Positions 12,407 through 21,205 are shown, counted from the stretch's first letter. The stretch: 64,000 bases of DNA from Erwinia persicina NBRC 102418 (GCF_001571305.1 NZ_BCTN01000017.1:1-64000); one strand, 5' to 3'. Notes: generated by a model from the sequence alone, not told the origin. Made by a program: numbers and translations.

Positions 12407-13894
12407 TTACTCCGCCGCCAGCCGCTGGCGCAGTGCGGTCAGGTCCTCAACATTGTGCAGCTTGCCATCCAGGAAGCGGATTTTCAGCTCTCCGCCCTGC
12501 TCCTGCTGCCAGCTCTGACTGTCCAGCAGACAATATTTCCCCTCATCATCTTTCTCCACCCGCAGCAGGCCCCGCGCAGAGTTTTTCATGCCGTTGTCCG
12601 TTTTCGGCTGTTTGAAAATCTCACGGCCCACCCCGTTCACTTCGCCGTAGGTCGCCTTCATCGCGAAGCCGAAAGTATCACGGGTATTGTACTGGTAGGT
12701 GTAAGACCCCACGCCAAACACCACATTACTGCTGGCAAAACCTTTTGCCTCCAGGCGGCTGAGGATCTGATCGGCGCGTTCCAGGGTAATCGAGTCGCCG
12801 TAGATCAGCCCAACATGCGGATCCAGCACTTTGTAACCTTTGGCATTGACCGTGCCGCCAAAAATCTCCCACAGCACTTCTACCGAGCCTTTCTGTTCAG
12901 CACTGCGTGAGGGATCGCGATCCGCGTCATCACCGCTGCCGCAGAGGATCGCCACCGGGTCCCCGCTGTCCGGACGGAAGACCAGACGGCCCTCACGCGC
13001 CATAATTTCCGGCTTCAGCTCACGGCTGTATTCCGTCAGTACCTTCCAGTAGTCCCAGGTGTCCGACACCACCGAGACAAACCCGGCCGGATACAACTCC
13101 GTCAGCAGGCGACGGAAGGTGGCGATCTCTCCCTGCTCTTCCCCCATGCACATCACGCTGTGTTCAGTGGCGGGGATACTCCCGGCGATAAACGTCCCTG
13201 CCGCCGGCGTGTAGTACTGCTGCGCATAGAGGATCGACGGCAGGCTGTCAGTACCAGTAAAACTCAGCAGGTGGCCAACACCGGACTGTGCGGCATCGTG
13301 CAGCCCGGACATGCCCCGAAACGAGAAGTCATGGCACTGAAAATCAATGTGTGCCATATCGTCACAGGTGCGGTCTGCCCACCGCTGACAGATCTGGCGA
13401 TAGTGGTGTGCCACCGTGGCATTGGTGGACGACTTCCACAGTTCCGCCGACATCACGCTCTCCAGATAATTGACCAGCCAGAAGAACTCATCCACGGTAT
13501 TGGTGATGGTCAGCACCGGGATCTTCATCGGCACCTTACTGCCTTCATCCAGGCTTTTAATCGCCAGCGGCAGGTAGCCAAGACGATGAAGGGCACGGAT
13601 GTGCTCAACGCTGACGCTATCTTTCCCGAGGTAACTGTCCATCAGTTGCTGATACTCCCCGACCACCTGCTCTTCCGGCTGGGCAAAGAATTTGTCATTA
13701 AACAGGTCGACCATAAACCACTGTAAGAACCCCTGCAGGCCGAAGAACACCAGCGAATCATCCGGCAGCGGCGACTGAAAATAGCGATTTCCACGCGGTG
13801 TGAAGTTGGAGTAGACCCGGTTCGTCCCCTGAGGATACTGCTCACGGTGCGAGGTTTTGTAACCGTCGATAGCCAGAATCGGATTAATTTGCAT
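12407..13894 (-). CDS. nadV: Nicotinamide phosphoribosyltransferase
   Basis: Converts nicotinamide plus PRPP to NMN, the one-step salvage route to NAD that bypasses nicotinamidase. With the start at MQINPILAIDGYKTSHR the protein has 495 residues, like human NAMPT (491). Catalytic positions are recognisable by alignment: Arg193 (human R196), Asp216 in GTDS (D219, which favours nicotinamide), His245 in TEHS (H247, the phosphorylated His), and Arg307/Asp309 in FRPDSGDP (R311/D313). The start lies inside the 3' end of the prs-like gene (11-base overlap), so translation is coupled. Absent from this locus in E. coli; part of the islet. Confidence 0.95.
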   Translation of the reverse strand: MQINPILAIDGYKTSHREQYPQGTNRVYSNFTPRGNRYFQSPLPDDSLVFFGLQGFLQWFMVDLFNDKFFAQPEEQVVGEYQQLMDSYLGKDSVSVEHIRALHRLGYLPLAIKSLDEGSKVPMKIPVLTITNTVDEFFWLVNYLESVMSAELWKSSTNATVAHHYRQICQRWADRTCDDMAHIDFQCHDFSFRGMSGLHDAAQSGVGHLLSFTGTDSLPSILYAQQYYTPAAGTFIAGSIPATEHSVMCMGEEQGEIATFRRLLTELYPAGFVSVVSDTWDYWKVLTEYSRELKPEIMAREGRLVFRPDSGDPVAILCGSGDDADRDPSRSAEQKGSVEVLWEIFGGTVNAKGYKVLDPHVGLIYGDSITLERADQILSRLEAKGFASSNVVFGVGSYTYQYNTRDTFGFAMKATYGEVNGVGREIFKQPKTDNGMKNSARGLLRVEKDDEGKYCLLDSQSWQQEQGGELKIRFLDGKLHNVEDLTALRQRLAAE

Positions 13895-14759
13895 GTGTTG
13901 CTCCTTCACTGCGGTAAATGGTTTCAATATCAATCAGCTCAACACGCGCCGAAGTCTGGCCGGTTCCGGCCAGCGAGGTGGTGGTCCAGATGCGGTCAAT
14001 ACCCTGACTCAGCAGGTGATCGACACCTTTGCTGAACAGTCCGTGCGTGACGTACAGGCTAACAGAACGTGCGCCAGCCGCCCGTAACACTGTGGCGGAT
14101 CCGATAAAAGTGCCTCCGGCATCACACAGGTCGTCGGCAATCAGGACATCCCTTCCCGTCACGTCGCCTTTCAGCAGTTCAAAACCGCTCAGTGCGCCGC
14201 TGGCAATATCGCGATGTTTACCGAGAATGCCGTACTCTCTGGCACTGACCTGCTGTGCCAGAGAATGAATTTTTTTCAGTGCTCCGGCGTCCGGGGCAAT
14301 CAGCATCATGCCCTGCTCCAGGGCTGAGCGCAGGCTGCGGCTGTGCACCAGGCAACGATGCTGGGGAATAGCGACCAGACGGTCAACCACCCCGGCGGCC
14401 ACATCGCTGTGGGGATCCAGCACCACTACACGGTCAAAGCGCAGCTGATTAAGAAAACCGGCAAAGACCTTGAGGGCAAAGCTGTCCCCGTCACGCATGG
14501 TACGATCCTGGCGGGCATATGGCAGCCACGGCAGCTCCAGCGTGGCCTGACGCAGCAGGCAGCGCTGACGTACCGCATCCAGCACCTGCGCCACCAGCAT
14601 TAAATCGTCCATCGTCTGCATACCGCTGGCACGCAGCGTCAGGAGTTCAGCCCGGGGATCCAGCGGGGCAGAAACCCGTCCCCAGACCGCCCCATCAGGA
14701 AAACGCCCTGTTTCCAGCGCGACAGCCTGACCATCAAGCGTTAATTGCAGTATCATCAT
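13884..14759 (-). CDS. Ribose-phosphate pyrophosphokinase family protein (NAD salvage partner)
   Basis: A 291-residue protein with the two-lobed phosphoribosyltransferase fold of PRPP synthetases, clearly divergent from housekeeping Prs (about 315 residues). Visible motifs are YARQDR (81-86), DPHS (115-118, in place of the usual DLHA), APDAG (155-159), Lys181 and Arg183 of the catalytic loop, and the PRPP loop DDLCDAGGT (209-217). The simplest role is to make PRPP for NadV, whose gene it overlaps. Two adjacent ATGs fit the start; the first after AAAAAGGGGTCGGTG is used. An alternative is activity on ADP-ribose, as in the phage enzyme Adps. Two TGTC-N5-GACA sites lie upstream. Confidence 0.85.
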   Translation of the reverse strand: MMILQLTLDGQAVALETGRFPDGAVWGRVSAPLDPRAELLTLRASGMQTMDDLMLVAQVLDAVRQRCLLRQATLELPWLPYARQDRTMRDGDSFALKVFAGFLNQLRFDRVVVLDPHSDVAAGVVDRLVAIPQHRCLVHSRSLRSALEQGMMLIAPDAGALKKIHSLAQQVSAREYGILGKHRDIASGALSGFELLKGDVTGRDVLIADDLCDAGGTFIGSATVLRAAGARSVSLYVTHGLFSKGVDHLLSQGIDRIWTTTSLAGTGQTSARVELIDIETIYRSEGATHAN

Positions 14760-14783
14760 CACCGACCCCTTTTTCTTAATTAA

Positions 14784-14796
14784 TGTCACAAGGACA
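14784..14796. promoter_or_regulatory. Putative NrtR operator A (prs-proximal)
   Basis: TGTCACAAGGACA on the plus strand, a TGTC-N5-GACA palindrome starting 25 bases before the prs-like start. It shares its arms and spacing with two further copies in the same intergenic region. Assignment to NrtR is inference from location. Confidence 0.65.
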
Positions 14797-14804
14797 CTTA
14801 TATA

Positions 14805-14821
14805 ATTGTCCATGGGACAAT
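14805..14821. promoter_or_regulatory. Putative NrtR operator B
   Basis: ATTGTCCATGGGACAAT, a perfect palindrome with 7-base arms and a 3-base centre. Its core TGTC-N5-GACA is at 14807-14819. It is centred 23 bp from operator A, about two helical turns, and is the best-conserved of the three copies. Confidence 0.75.
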
Positions 14822-14939
14822 AATTAACAAGCGAAAAATTACGCTGACGCGAATGAAGTTAATAACGCGTTGATTTACTGTAACATTAATTTATCCTTCG
14901 GCGTTGTTTCATTGAATCACCCCGCCAGGACTGCTATTG

Positions 14940-14952
14940 TGTCCGAGCGACA
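14940..14952. promoter_or_regulatory. Putative NrtR operator C (nrtR-proximal)
   Basis: TGTCCGAGCGACA, the third TGTC-N5-GACA copy, 18 bases before the nrtR start and overlapping its probable leader. It suggests autoregulation. Confidence 0.62.
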
Positions 14953-14970
14953 CTTCCTGCAGGTAATACC

Positions 14971-15696
14971 ATGTCATCAGAACACGAATATCTGGCGCAC
15001 TACGACGCCTCACGCTATCCCTCCCCGATTGTCACCGTCGACAGCGTGCTGTTTACGTTATGGCAGGAGCAGCTGTGCGTGCTGCTGGTACAGCGCGCTA
15101 ATCACCCGCAGCGCGGCTGGTGGGGGCTTCCCGGGGGGTTTATCGATATGCAGAAGGATGACTCCACGCGGGCAACCGCGCTACGCAAGCTGCGTGAGAA
15201 AACCACCGTCAATCCGCCGTGGCTTGAACAGCTGGCGACGTTCTCCGGGCCTGAACGTGACCCGCGCGGCTGGAGTCTGACCACCGCGTGGTATGCGCTG
15301 ATCGCCGCAGAGGACTGTCAGGCAGAAAGTGATGACGTCAGCGACGCGCAGTGGCAACCGCTGGCCGGACTGGCATCGCGCAGCGATATTGCTTTCGACC
15401 ACCAGCAGATCATTGCTGACGCGCTGAAACGACTGCGGCAGAAAACGCTCTACTCCCTGCTGCCGGTATACTGCCTGCCCGCCGCGTTTACCCTGACCCA
15501 ACTGCAGGAGGTGACGGAGACCATCCTCGACCGCCCGGTTCAGCGTAAAAGCCTGATACGCCGCTTTGAAGCCTCAGAGATGTTTGAAGAAACCGGGGAA
15601 AGCGTAGCGACCGGCGCACGCAAGGCCAAGCTTTACCGCATGAAACCCGGCGTCAATATCCATAACTTCTCGCGTAACCTGATGAGCGATCAATAA
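14971..15696 (+). CDS. nrtR: NrtR-type Nudix-related transcriptional repressor of NAD metabolism
   Basis: A 241-residue protein with a Nudix-fold domain (about 20-150) and a C-terminal winged helix (about 160-235, LPAAFTLTQLQEVTETILDR then KSLIRRFEAS), the NrtR architecture. In this family the Nudix domain senses ADP-ribose and DNA is released on binding. The Nudix box is degenerate: after GLPGGF the expected REUXEE is RKLREK (72-77), which fits a sensor without hydrolase activity. The gene diverges from prs-nadV, with three matching palindromes between them. Target identity is inferred from this arrangement. It converges with tauD. Confidence 0.9.
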   Translation: MSSEHEYLAHYDASRYPSPIVTVDSVLFTLWQEQLCVLLVQRANHPQRGWWGLPGGFIDMQKDDSTRATALRKLREKTTVNPPWLEQLATFSGPERDPRGWSLTTAWYALIAAEDCQAESDDVSDAQWQPLAGLASRSDIAFDHQQIIADALKRLRQKTLYSLLPVYCLPAAFTLTQLQEVTETILDRPVQRKSLIRRFEASEMFEETGESVATGARKAKLYRMKPGVNIHNFSRNLMSDQ

Positions 15697-15740
15697 GCAG
15701 CGGTCCGAAAATGACAATACCAGCGCCAGGGGAGATCGAA

Positions 15741-15770
15741 TGGCGGCTGCAACGCTGTCGCAGCCTGCCA
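15741..15770. terminator. Hairpin between convergent nrtR and tauD
   Basis: TGGCGGCTGC and GCAGCCTGCCA arms form a 10-bp stem with one bulged base around a 9-base loop. No clear T-run follows, so terminator activity is only likely. Confidence 0.5.
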
Positions 15771-15778
15771 CAGAAAGT

Positions 15779-16618
15779 TTAAAAGGGTTTATCTCCGAGA
15801 ATAGTGGCGCGGTGCATAATGCGACGGGCCGGTAAATAATCCGCATTGGCATAATGCTGAGTCACGCGATTGTCCCAGATAGCCACATCACCCACCTGCC
15901 AGCGCCAGCGCACCTGGAAATCCGGTTTGGTGATGTGTGCGAACAGGAAGTTCAGCAGCGCCTCACTCTCCTTCTCTTTCAGCCCGACAATACGCGTGGT
16001 AAAGCCTTCATTCACGAACAGCGCCTTCTTGCCGCTAACAGGGTGGGTGCGGATCACCGGATGCAATACCGGTGGATTTTTCGCGACCGCCTGCAGCCAG
16101 CGCTGATGCTCCTCCTCACTCGCCCGATATTTGTACTCCTGGAACGCTTTACGGAAATCATGCTCCGCCTGTAAACCGTTCAGCAGTACTTTTAGCGGCT
16201 CAGATAATGCCTGATAAGCCGCAATACCACTGGCCCATAGCGTATCACCGCCGGTTTCCGGCAGTCGCTGTGCCGTGAGGATCGCCCCGGCGGGTGGGGT
16301 TTCAATAAAGGTGACGTCGGTATGCCAGTTATCGTTATCAGGCGGGTTATCGTCGTGAGTATCCAACACGATGATCTCTTCCACGTCCGGCGCATGAGGA
16401 TAGACCGGGTGAATGTGCAGATCGCCAAAGCGTGCCGCCAGCTGACGGTGCTGCAGCGGGGTCAGCGGCTGGTTGCGCAGGAACAGAACCTGATGACGGA
16501 TCAGGGCATGATACAGCTGCTCAAACTGGGCATCACTTAACGGGCGGGTCAAATCGATATCGCTGACCTGAGCACCAATATAAGGGCCAAGGGCCTGAAT
16601 TTTAATACGTTCGTTCAT
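15779..16618 (-). CDS. tauD: Taurine dioxygenase
   Basis: An Fe(II)/2-oxoglutarate dioxygenase that hydroxylates taurine, which then breaks down to sulfite and aminoacetaldehyde. The 279-residue protein carries the iron triad His99 and Asp101 (in WHTD) and His255 (in TQHYANAD), the same numbers as in E. coli TauD, plus the 2-oxoglutarate Arg in RRIMHR. It is the last gene of tauABCD; its start overlaps the tauC stop by 4 bases (ATGA). In E. coli the operon is induced in sulfate starvation through CysB and Cbl. Confidence 0.97.
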   Translation of the reverse strand: MNERIKIQALGPYIGAQVSDIDLTRPLSDAQFEQLYHALIRHQVLFLRNQPLTPLQHRQLAARFGDLHIHPVYPHAPDVEEIIVLDTHDDNPPDNDNWHTDVTFIETPPAGAILTAQRLPETGGDTLWASGIAAYQALSEPLKVLLNGLQAEHDFRKAFQEYKYRASEEEHQRWLQAVAKNPPVLHPVIRTHPVSGKKALFVNEGFTTRIVGLKEKESEALLNFLFAHITKPDFQVRWRWQVGDVAIWDNRVTQHYANADYLPARRIMHRATILGDKPF

Positions 16619-17442
16619 TGTTGTACTCCATGCCAGGGGGTCAGACGGCGCTGCAGGGCGCGGAGCCCCAGCTCCAGCGCAAAGGCGATCAGGGCAATCA
16701 CCGCAATCCCGGCCAGCACCACATCGGTGGCCAGAAACTCCCCGGCAGACTGCACCATAAAGCCCAGCCCCCGAGTGGCGGCGATCAGTTCAGCGGCCAC
16801 CAGCGTCGACCAGCCGACGCCCAGGCCAATACGAATACCCGTCAGGATCTCCGGCAGGGCACCGGGCAGCACCACATACCACAGCACCTGCCAGCGGCTG
16901 GCCCCCAGCGAACGCGCCGCACGCAGGCGCACCTGCTGAGCACTTTTCACGCCGGCCAGGGCGGACATCGCTATCGGCGCGAAGATCGCCAGGTAGATCA
17001 GTAAAATTTTCGAGGTTTCGCCAATGCCAAACCAGATCACCATCAGCGGCAGATAGGCCAGCGGCGGCACCGGGCGGTACAGTTCAATCAGCGGGTCAAG
17101 TATCCCGCGGATCGTCTCATTGAGCCCCATCAGGATCCCGACCGGCACGCCAACCAGCGTGGCGGCCAGCAGCGCAATGACAATGCGTGTCAGGCTGGCC
17201 CCCAGATGCTGCCACAGCGTGGCATCCATAAAGCCGGCCGGGCTGGCGATGGTCAGCAACTGGTGTAAAACCTGCTGCGGCGGCGGCAGAAACAGCGGTG
17301 CAATCAGGTGTAAAGCAGTCACTGCCCACCATATCGTCAGCAGTACCAGCAGTGTGGCAACACTGAGCGTCAGCGCGCGTGACAGCGGCCAGCGCAACCG
17401 CGGGCGGCGAACCGGGCTTTTTTCATTAATCAGTGAGCTCAT
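16615..17442 (-). CDS. tauC: Taurine ABC transporter permease
   Basis: A 275-residue inner-membrane permease with about six membrane segments. It has the BPD-transport EAA loop ([25 protein letters not shown], about 165-190) that contacts the TauB ATPase. It starts at an ATG overlapping the tauB stop by 4 bases and overlaps tauD by 4 bases, so the operon is tightly coupled. The family includes SsuC for alkanesulfonates, but the adjacent tauD makes taurine the likely substrate. Confidence 0.96.
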   Translation of the reverse strand: MSSLINEKSPVRRPRLRWPLSRALTLSVATLLVLLTIWWAVTALHLIAPLFLPPPQQVLHQLLTIASPAGFMDATLWQHLGASLTRIVIALLAATLVGVPVGILMGLNETIRGILDPLIELYRPVPPLAYLPLMVIWFGIGETSKILLIYLAIFAPIAMSALAGVKSAQQVRLRAARSLGASRWQVLWYVVLPGALPEILTGIRIGLGVGWSTLVAAELIAATRGLGFMVQSAGEFLATDVVLAGIAVIALIAFALELGLRALQRRLTPWHGVQQ

Positions 17443-18206
17443 GCAAACACCTCGCGCTGCTGAAAGACACGACCCAGCACGTATTCACGGCGCTCAATAA
17501 AGGCCGGATCGGATTTGATCGCCCGGCAGGCTTCGCCCTCTGCGTAACGGCGGCCAAAGTCGAGTGACAGCTGTTCCACAATGCGCCCCGGCCCGGGCGA
17601 CAGCAGGATCAGCTCGCTGGCGAGAAAGACCGCCTCTTCGATATCGTGAGTAATCAACAGGATCTGCTTGCCGCTGTCCCGCCATAATGTCAGCAGCAGC
17701 TCCTGCATCTGCTCACGGGTGAACGCATCAAGCGCACCGAAAGGCTCGTCCAGCAGCAGCAGGCGCGGATTGGCGGCCAGCGCTCGGGCAATCCCTACCC
17801 GCTGGCGCATCCCGCCGGACAGCTGCCAGATGAAACGCTTCTCCGCGCCCTCCAGCCCGACTTTTTTCAGCATCTGCGCGGCCACCCTGCGGCGGGCATC
17901 TTTTTCAATCCCCGCCAGCTGCAGCCCAAAGGCCACGTTATCCAGTACATTGCGCCACGGCAGCAGCCCTTCATGCTGAAACACCACGCCGCGGTCTGCC
18001 CCCGGCCCGGTTACCGGCTGCCCGTCCAGCGTGATGCTGCCGCCATCTGCCGGAATAAACCCGGCAATCAGGTTCAGCAGCGTCGTCTTGCCACAGCCTG
18101 ACGGCCCCAGAACCACCACCAGCTCTCCGTTGCCGATCGACAGGTTGATATCCTTTAAGACCGGCTGTCCTGCATAGCTGGCGCGAAGATGAGAGACTGA
18201 CAGCAT
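17439..18206 (-). CDS. tauB: Taurine ABC transporter ATP-binding protein
   Basis: A 255-residue ABC ATPase energising taurine import with TauC and TauA. Walker [10 protein letters not shown] is at about 34-42, the signature [15 protein letters not shown] at about 129, Walker [13 protein letters not shown] at about 149, and the H-loop in [12 protein letters not shown]. It starts 14 bases after the tauA stop and overlaps tauC by 4 bases. The length equals E. coli TauB. Confidence 0.96.
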   Translation of the reverse strand: MLSVSHLRASYAGQPVLKDINLSIGNGELVVVLGPSGCGKTTLLNLIAGFIPADGGSITLDGQPVTGPGADRGVVFQHEGLLPWRNVLDNVAFGLQLAGIEKDARRRVAAQMLKKVGLEGAEKRFIWQLSGGMRQRVGIARALAANPRLLLLDEPFGALDAFTREQMQELLLTLWRDSGKQILLITHDIEEAVFLASELILLSPGPGRIVEQLSLDFGRRYAEGEACRAIKSDPAFIERREYVLGRVFQQREVFA

Positions 18207-18220
18207 GGCGGCGACTCCGG

Positions 18221-19198
18221 TTATTGGGCGAGCGGTTTGACAAAACGGTCGGTCACGTAGCTGCTGTAGTCCGTCGCGACCGACGGTACTTTGCCCTGTG
18301 CTTTGAGGAACTGTGCCGTATCCACAATCGCCTTATTAACCGGGCCGTTAAGCTGCGCGACCTGTTCTTTGGCCGTGAGGTAGGTATTGCCTTCCACCAG
18401 CCCCGGCACGTCGGCAACCGGTACGCCGCTGAAACGCGACAACTTGCTAAGGTTTTCTTCCTGTTTCAGCCACTGCTGCGGGTCAGCGAGGTAGGCTTTC
18501 TGGGCGTCCAGCGCGCTGCGGGCAAAGGCGGTTACCACCTCCGGATGCTGTTGGGCGAAGTCTTTACGTACCACCCAGACATCCAGCGTGGGCGAACCCC
18601 ATTTCCCTACCTGAGCGGAGTCTGTCAGCACCTTACCGTCTTTCTCCAGTTGATTGACTGCCGGAGCCCAGACGTAAGCGCCATCAATATCCCCGCGCTG
18701 CCAGGCCGCCAGAATCGCCGGGGGCTGCAAGTTAATGATCTGCACCTGCCCGGGTTTGATACCCCAGTGTTTCAGTGACGCCAGCAGGCTGTAATGCGTG
18801 GTAGAGATAAACGGCACGGCGATACGCTTCCCGATCAAATCCTTCGGGTCTTTAATCTCTTTTTTCACCACCAGCGCTTCGGAGTTACCAAGCTGAGAAG
18901 CCAGCAGAAATACTTCGATCGGCAGCTGCTGACTGGCGGCAACGGCCAGCGGACTGGAGCCGATATTGCCGATTTGCACATCACCCGACGCCAGCGCACG
19001 GATCACGCTGGAACCGCTATCAAATTTACGCCAGTCCACTTTCGCCCCGCTCGCTTTGGCAAAGGTGTCATCGGCCTGGGCCACTTTTGCTGGCTCTGCT
19101 GAGGTCTGATAAGCAACAGTCACCTCTACCGCCTGAACGCTGAGTGCTGTCAGTGACAGTGCCGCTGCCAAAATTGAAAGTGTGAATTTACCTGCCAT
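18221..19198 (-). CDS. tauA: Taurine ABC transporter periplasmic binding protein
   Basis: A 325-residue solute-binding protein of the SsuA/TauA type. Residues 1-23 are a signal peptide (hydrophobic [14 protein letters not shown], cut after VQA). The mature part has the NMT1/SsuA fold with motifs [37 protein letters not shown] and [15 protein letters not shown]. It is the first gene of tauABCD. The start follows GGAGCGGGCT. The 328-base upstream region is AT-rich near the gene and holds a palindromic element further away. Confidence 0.96.
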   Translation of the reverse strand: MAGKFTLSILAAALSLTALSVQAVEVTVAYQTSAEPAKVAQADDTFAKASGAKVDWRKFDSGSSVIRALASGDVQIGNIGSSPLAVAASQQLPIEVFLLASQLGNSEALVVKKEIKDPKDLIGKRIAVPFISTTHYSLLASLKHWGIKPGQVQIINLQPPAILAAWQRGDIDGAYVWAPAVNQLEKDGKVLTDSAQVGKWGSPTLDVWVVRKDFAQQHPEVVTAFARSALDAQKAYLADPQQWLKQEENLSKLSRFSGVPVADVPGLVEGNTYLTAKEQVAQLNGPVNKAIVDTAQFLKAQGKVPSVATDYSSYVTDRFVKPLAQ

Positions 19199-19526
19199 AG
19201 CCCGCTCCAGAGATGATTATTGTCGGTGAACACCTCCTTTGTAACCGGGCGCGAGCATCGTAATAAAGTAATTAAAAATTCTTTTTTATATCAAAATTTG
19301 CTTAGGAGAAATGGTGGATTGGTTAGCTGAAAAGTGGGTTTATCCACAGCGGGCGCAATGATAGCCAGGGATGAGGCCAGCCTGAGGTAAAGCCGACGTC
19401 ACTCGCCAGCGATGGCGTGTAACGAAGTCAGCAGGGTGACTTCTTAAGTCGGACCGACGTGCTCAGACTGGCCTCAGACCTGCCGCCGGAGGTTTAACGA
19501 TAAAAAGGGGTGGAGATACCCCAGGA
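19199..19526. other. Intergenic region upstream of tauA
   Basis: 328 bases without a gene. The half near tauA (19255-19320) is AT-rich and should contain the tau promoter with activator sites, none of which I can place with confidence. The other half contains the 105-bp palindrome. Confidence 0.6.
19372..19476. repeat. 105-bp imperfect palindrome with internal hairpins
   Basis: Outer arms TGAGGCCAGCCTGAG (19372-19386) and CTCAGACTGGCCTCA (19462-19476) pair over 15 bases with a single mismatch. They enclose three smaller hairpins: CGCCA-GCGA-TGGCG, GAAGTCA-GCAGGG-TGACTTC (19424-19443) and GTCGG-A-CCGAC. The whole folds into a clover-like shape on either strand. It lies between the LysE-type gene and tauA, so it may be a mobile palindromic repeat, a terminator for the exporter gene or a structured RNA. 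It does not match the ERIC sequence I remember. Confidence 0.7.
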
Positions 19527-20129
19527 TCAGTGCCAGATCAGCAGCACGCACGCCGCCGTCAGCAGCCCCATAAACACGTTAAAAAGGGTCCAGGCTCGAC
19601 GGCTGCGCAGGATGCGGCCAATCAGCGTGCCGAAACCTAACCAAATCACCCCGGACACCAGGTTGACCAGCGCCATACCGATACTGATGGCGATCACTGA
19701 GGCCCGATACGCTTCGCCCGCCAGACTGAAGCTGGCCACCGCGCCGAGCGCCATCAGCCAGGCTTTTGGGTTGATCAACTGCAATAGCCCTCCCTGCCAG
19801 AACGGCATCGGCGCGGCAGGCGCATTCTCGGTTTCCAGTTTTTCATACTCGGCGCTGCCGATCTTCCATGCCAGCCAAAGCAGATAAGCGCTGCCGGCAA
19901 TTTTCAAAAACAGATGCAGCGAAGGGTAAAGCAGGATTAAACCGCCCACGCCAAAGGCCACCATCAGCAGCATCACCTGCATGCCGATCATAATGCCAAT
20001 CAGCAGCATCAGTGAACGTAGAAAACCAAAATTAGCACCGGAGGCGGTGAGTAACATATTATTAGGACCTGGCGTGATGGCAGCGACCCAGAGAAAGCCT
20101 AACATTGATAAAAACAGACTCAGTTCCAT
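19527..20129 (-). CDS. LysE/RhtB family amino-acid exporter
   Basis: A 200-residue inner-membrane protein with about six hydrophobic segments. The family signature AITPGPNNMLLTASG (about 17-31) marks the LysE/RhtB superfamily, which exports amino acids or related metabolites such as lysine, threonine, homoserine or cysteine. The start is placed at MELSLFLSML; a 12-codon extension lacks hydrophobic character. The substrate cannot be read from sequence. It sits at the right end of the islet, divergent from yheT, and has no counterpart at this locus in E. coli. Confidence 0.9.
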   Translation of the reverse strand: MELSLFLSMLGFLWVAAITPGPNNMLLTASGANFGFLRSLMLLIGIMIGMQVMLLMVAFGVGGLILLYPSLHLFLKIAGSAYLLWLAWKIGSAEYEKLETENAPAAPMPFWQGGLLQLINPKAWLMALGAVASFSLAGEAYRASVIAISIGMALVNLVSGVIWLGFGTLIGRILRSRRAWTLFNVFMGLLTAACVLLIWH

Positions 20130-20188
20130 AGAACGGGTGCTCCTCACCCCCTGAAAAATAAACAACCCGACGAAGCTAACAGCGAGCC

Positions 20189-21205
20189 ATGGATCCTACA
20201 AGCTCTGAACACATGAATTTTAATCACCTGAACCCTGACGTTTTTCGTCCCCTGACCGGTGCCAGTAATCCCCATCTGCAAACCCTTTTGCCGCGTCTGC
20301 TGCGCCGTCGGGTGACGCTGCAACCGCACTGGCAGCGGCTGACCTTACCGGACAGTGATTTTGTCGATCTGGCGTGGAGCGAAGATCCGACGGGTGCACG
20401 TGACAAACCGCGCGTGGTGCTGTTCCATGGCCTGGAAGGGAGTTTTCACAGCCCGTATGCACATGGACTGCTCCAGGCGTGCAAAAATCGCGGCTGGCTT
20501 GGCGTCGTGATGCATTTTCGGGGCTGCAGCGGCGTGCCTAACCGGCTGAATCGAATTTACCACTCCGGTGAAACAGAGGATGCCAGCTACTTTCTGCAAT
20601 GGTTGCGGGAGGAATGGGGCACCGTCCCGACGGCTGGGGTGGGCATTTCACTGGGCGGCAATATGCTCGCCTGCCTGATGGGTAAACAGGGCAAGGCATG
20701 CCTGCTGGACGCTGGCGTGGTGGTTTCCGCCCCGCTGATGCTGGAACCCTGTAGTCAGCGCCTGGAACAGGGTTTTTCGCGCGTTTATCAGCGTTACCTG
20801 CTGGGTCTGCTGAAGCAGAATGCTGAACGCAAACTTATTGCCTGGCCCGGTACTCTCCCTGTCGATCTGACGCAGCTTAAGGCGCTGCGCCTGCTCCGTG
20901 ATTTTGATGATGCGATCACGGCCCGCGCGCACGGTTTTGTCGATGCCACTGACTACTATCATCGTTGCAGTGCAATGCCGCTGCTGCCCGACGTGCGCAA
21001 ACCGCTGCTGGTGATCCATGCGAAAGATGACCCCTTTATGACCCCGGATGTGATCCCCGATGTCGCTTTGCTGCCTCCCAGCATCGAGTATCAGCTAACG
21101 CAGCACGGCGGGCACGTGGGTTTTGTAGGCGGAACGCTGCGTAAGCCACAAATGTGGCTGGAACAGCGTATTCCGCAATGGCTAACTACCTGGCTGGACA
21201 ACTGA
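20189..21205 (+). CDS. yheT: YheT family alpha/beta hydrolase
   Basis: A 338-residue hydrolase of the ABHD1/ABHD3-like family. The nucleophile elbow is GISLGGNML at about 151-159 (G-X-S-X-G with Ser). The oxyanion region is FHGLEGS, and the acid and base are likely in HAKDDPFM and [11 protein letters not shown]. coli YheT is a hydrolase of unknown natural substrate. Its TGA overlaps the yheU ATG (TGATG), so the two are coupled, and prkB follows. Confidence 0.95.
   Translation: MDPTSSEHMNFNHLNPDVFRPLTGASNPHLQTLLPRLLRRRVTLQPHWQRLTLPDSDFVDLAWSEDPTGARDKPRVVLFHGLEGSFHSPYAHGLLQACKNRGWLGVVMHFRGCSGVPNRLNRIYHSGETEDASYFLQWLREEWGTVPTAGVGISLGGNMLACLMGKQGKACLLDAGVVVSAPLMLEPCSQRLEQGFSRVYQRYLLGLLKQNAERKLIAWPGTLPVDLTQLKALRLLRDFDDAITARAHGFVDATDYYHRCSAMPLLPDVRKPLLVIHAKDDPFMTPDVIPDVALLPPSIEYQLTQHGGHVGFVGGTLRKPQMWLEQRIPQWLTTWLDN

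Noticed and set aside
19340-19348. Perfect DnaA box TTATCCACA upstream of tauA
   Set aside because: A single copy without neighbouring boxes or an AT-rich unwinding element. About one such 9-mer is expected by chance in a window this size.
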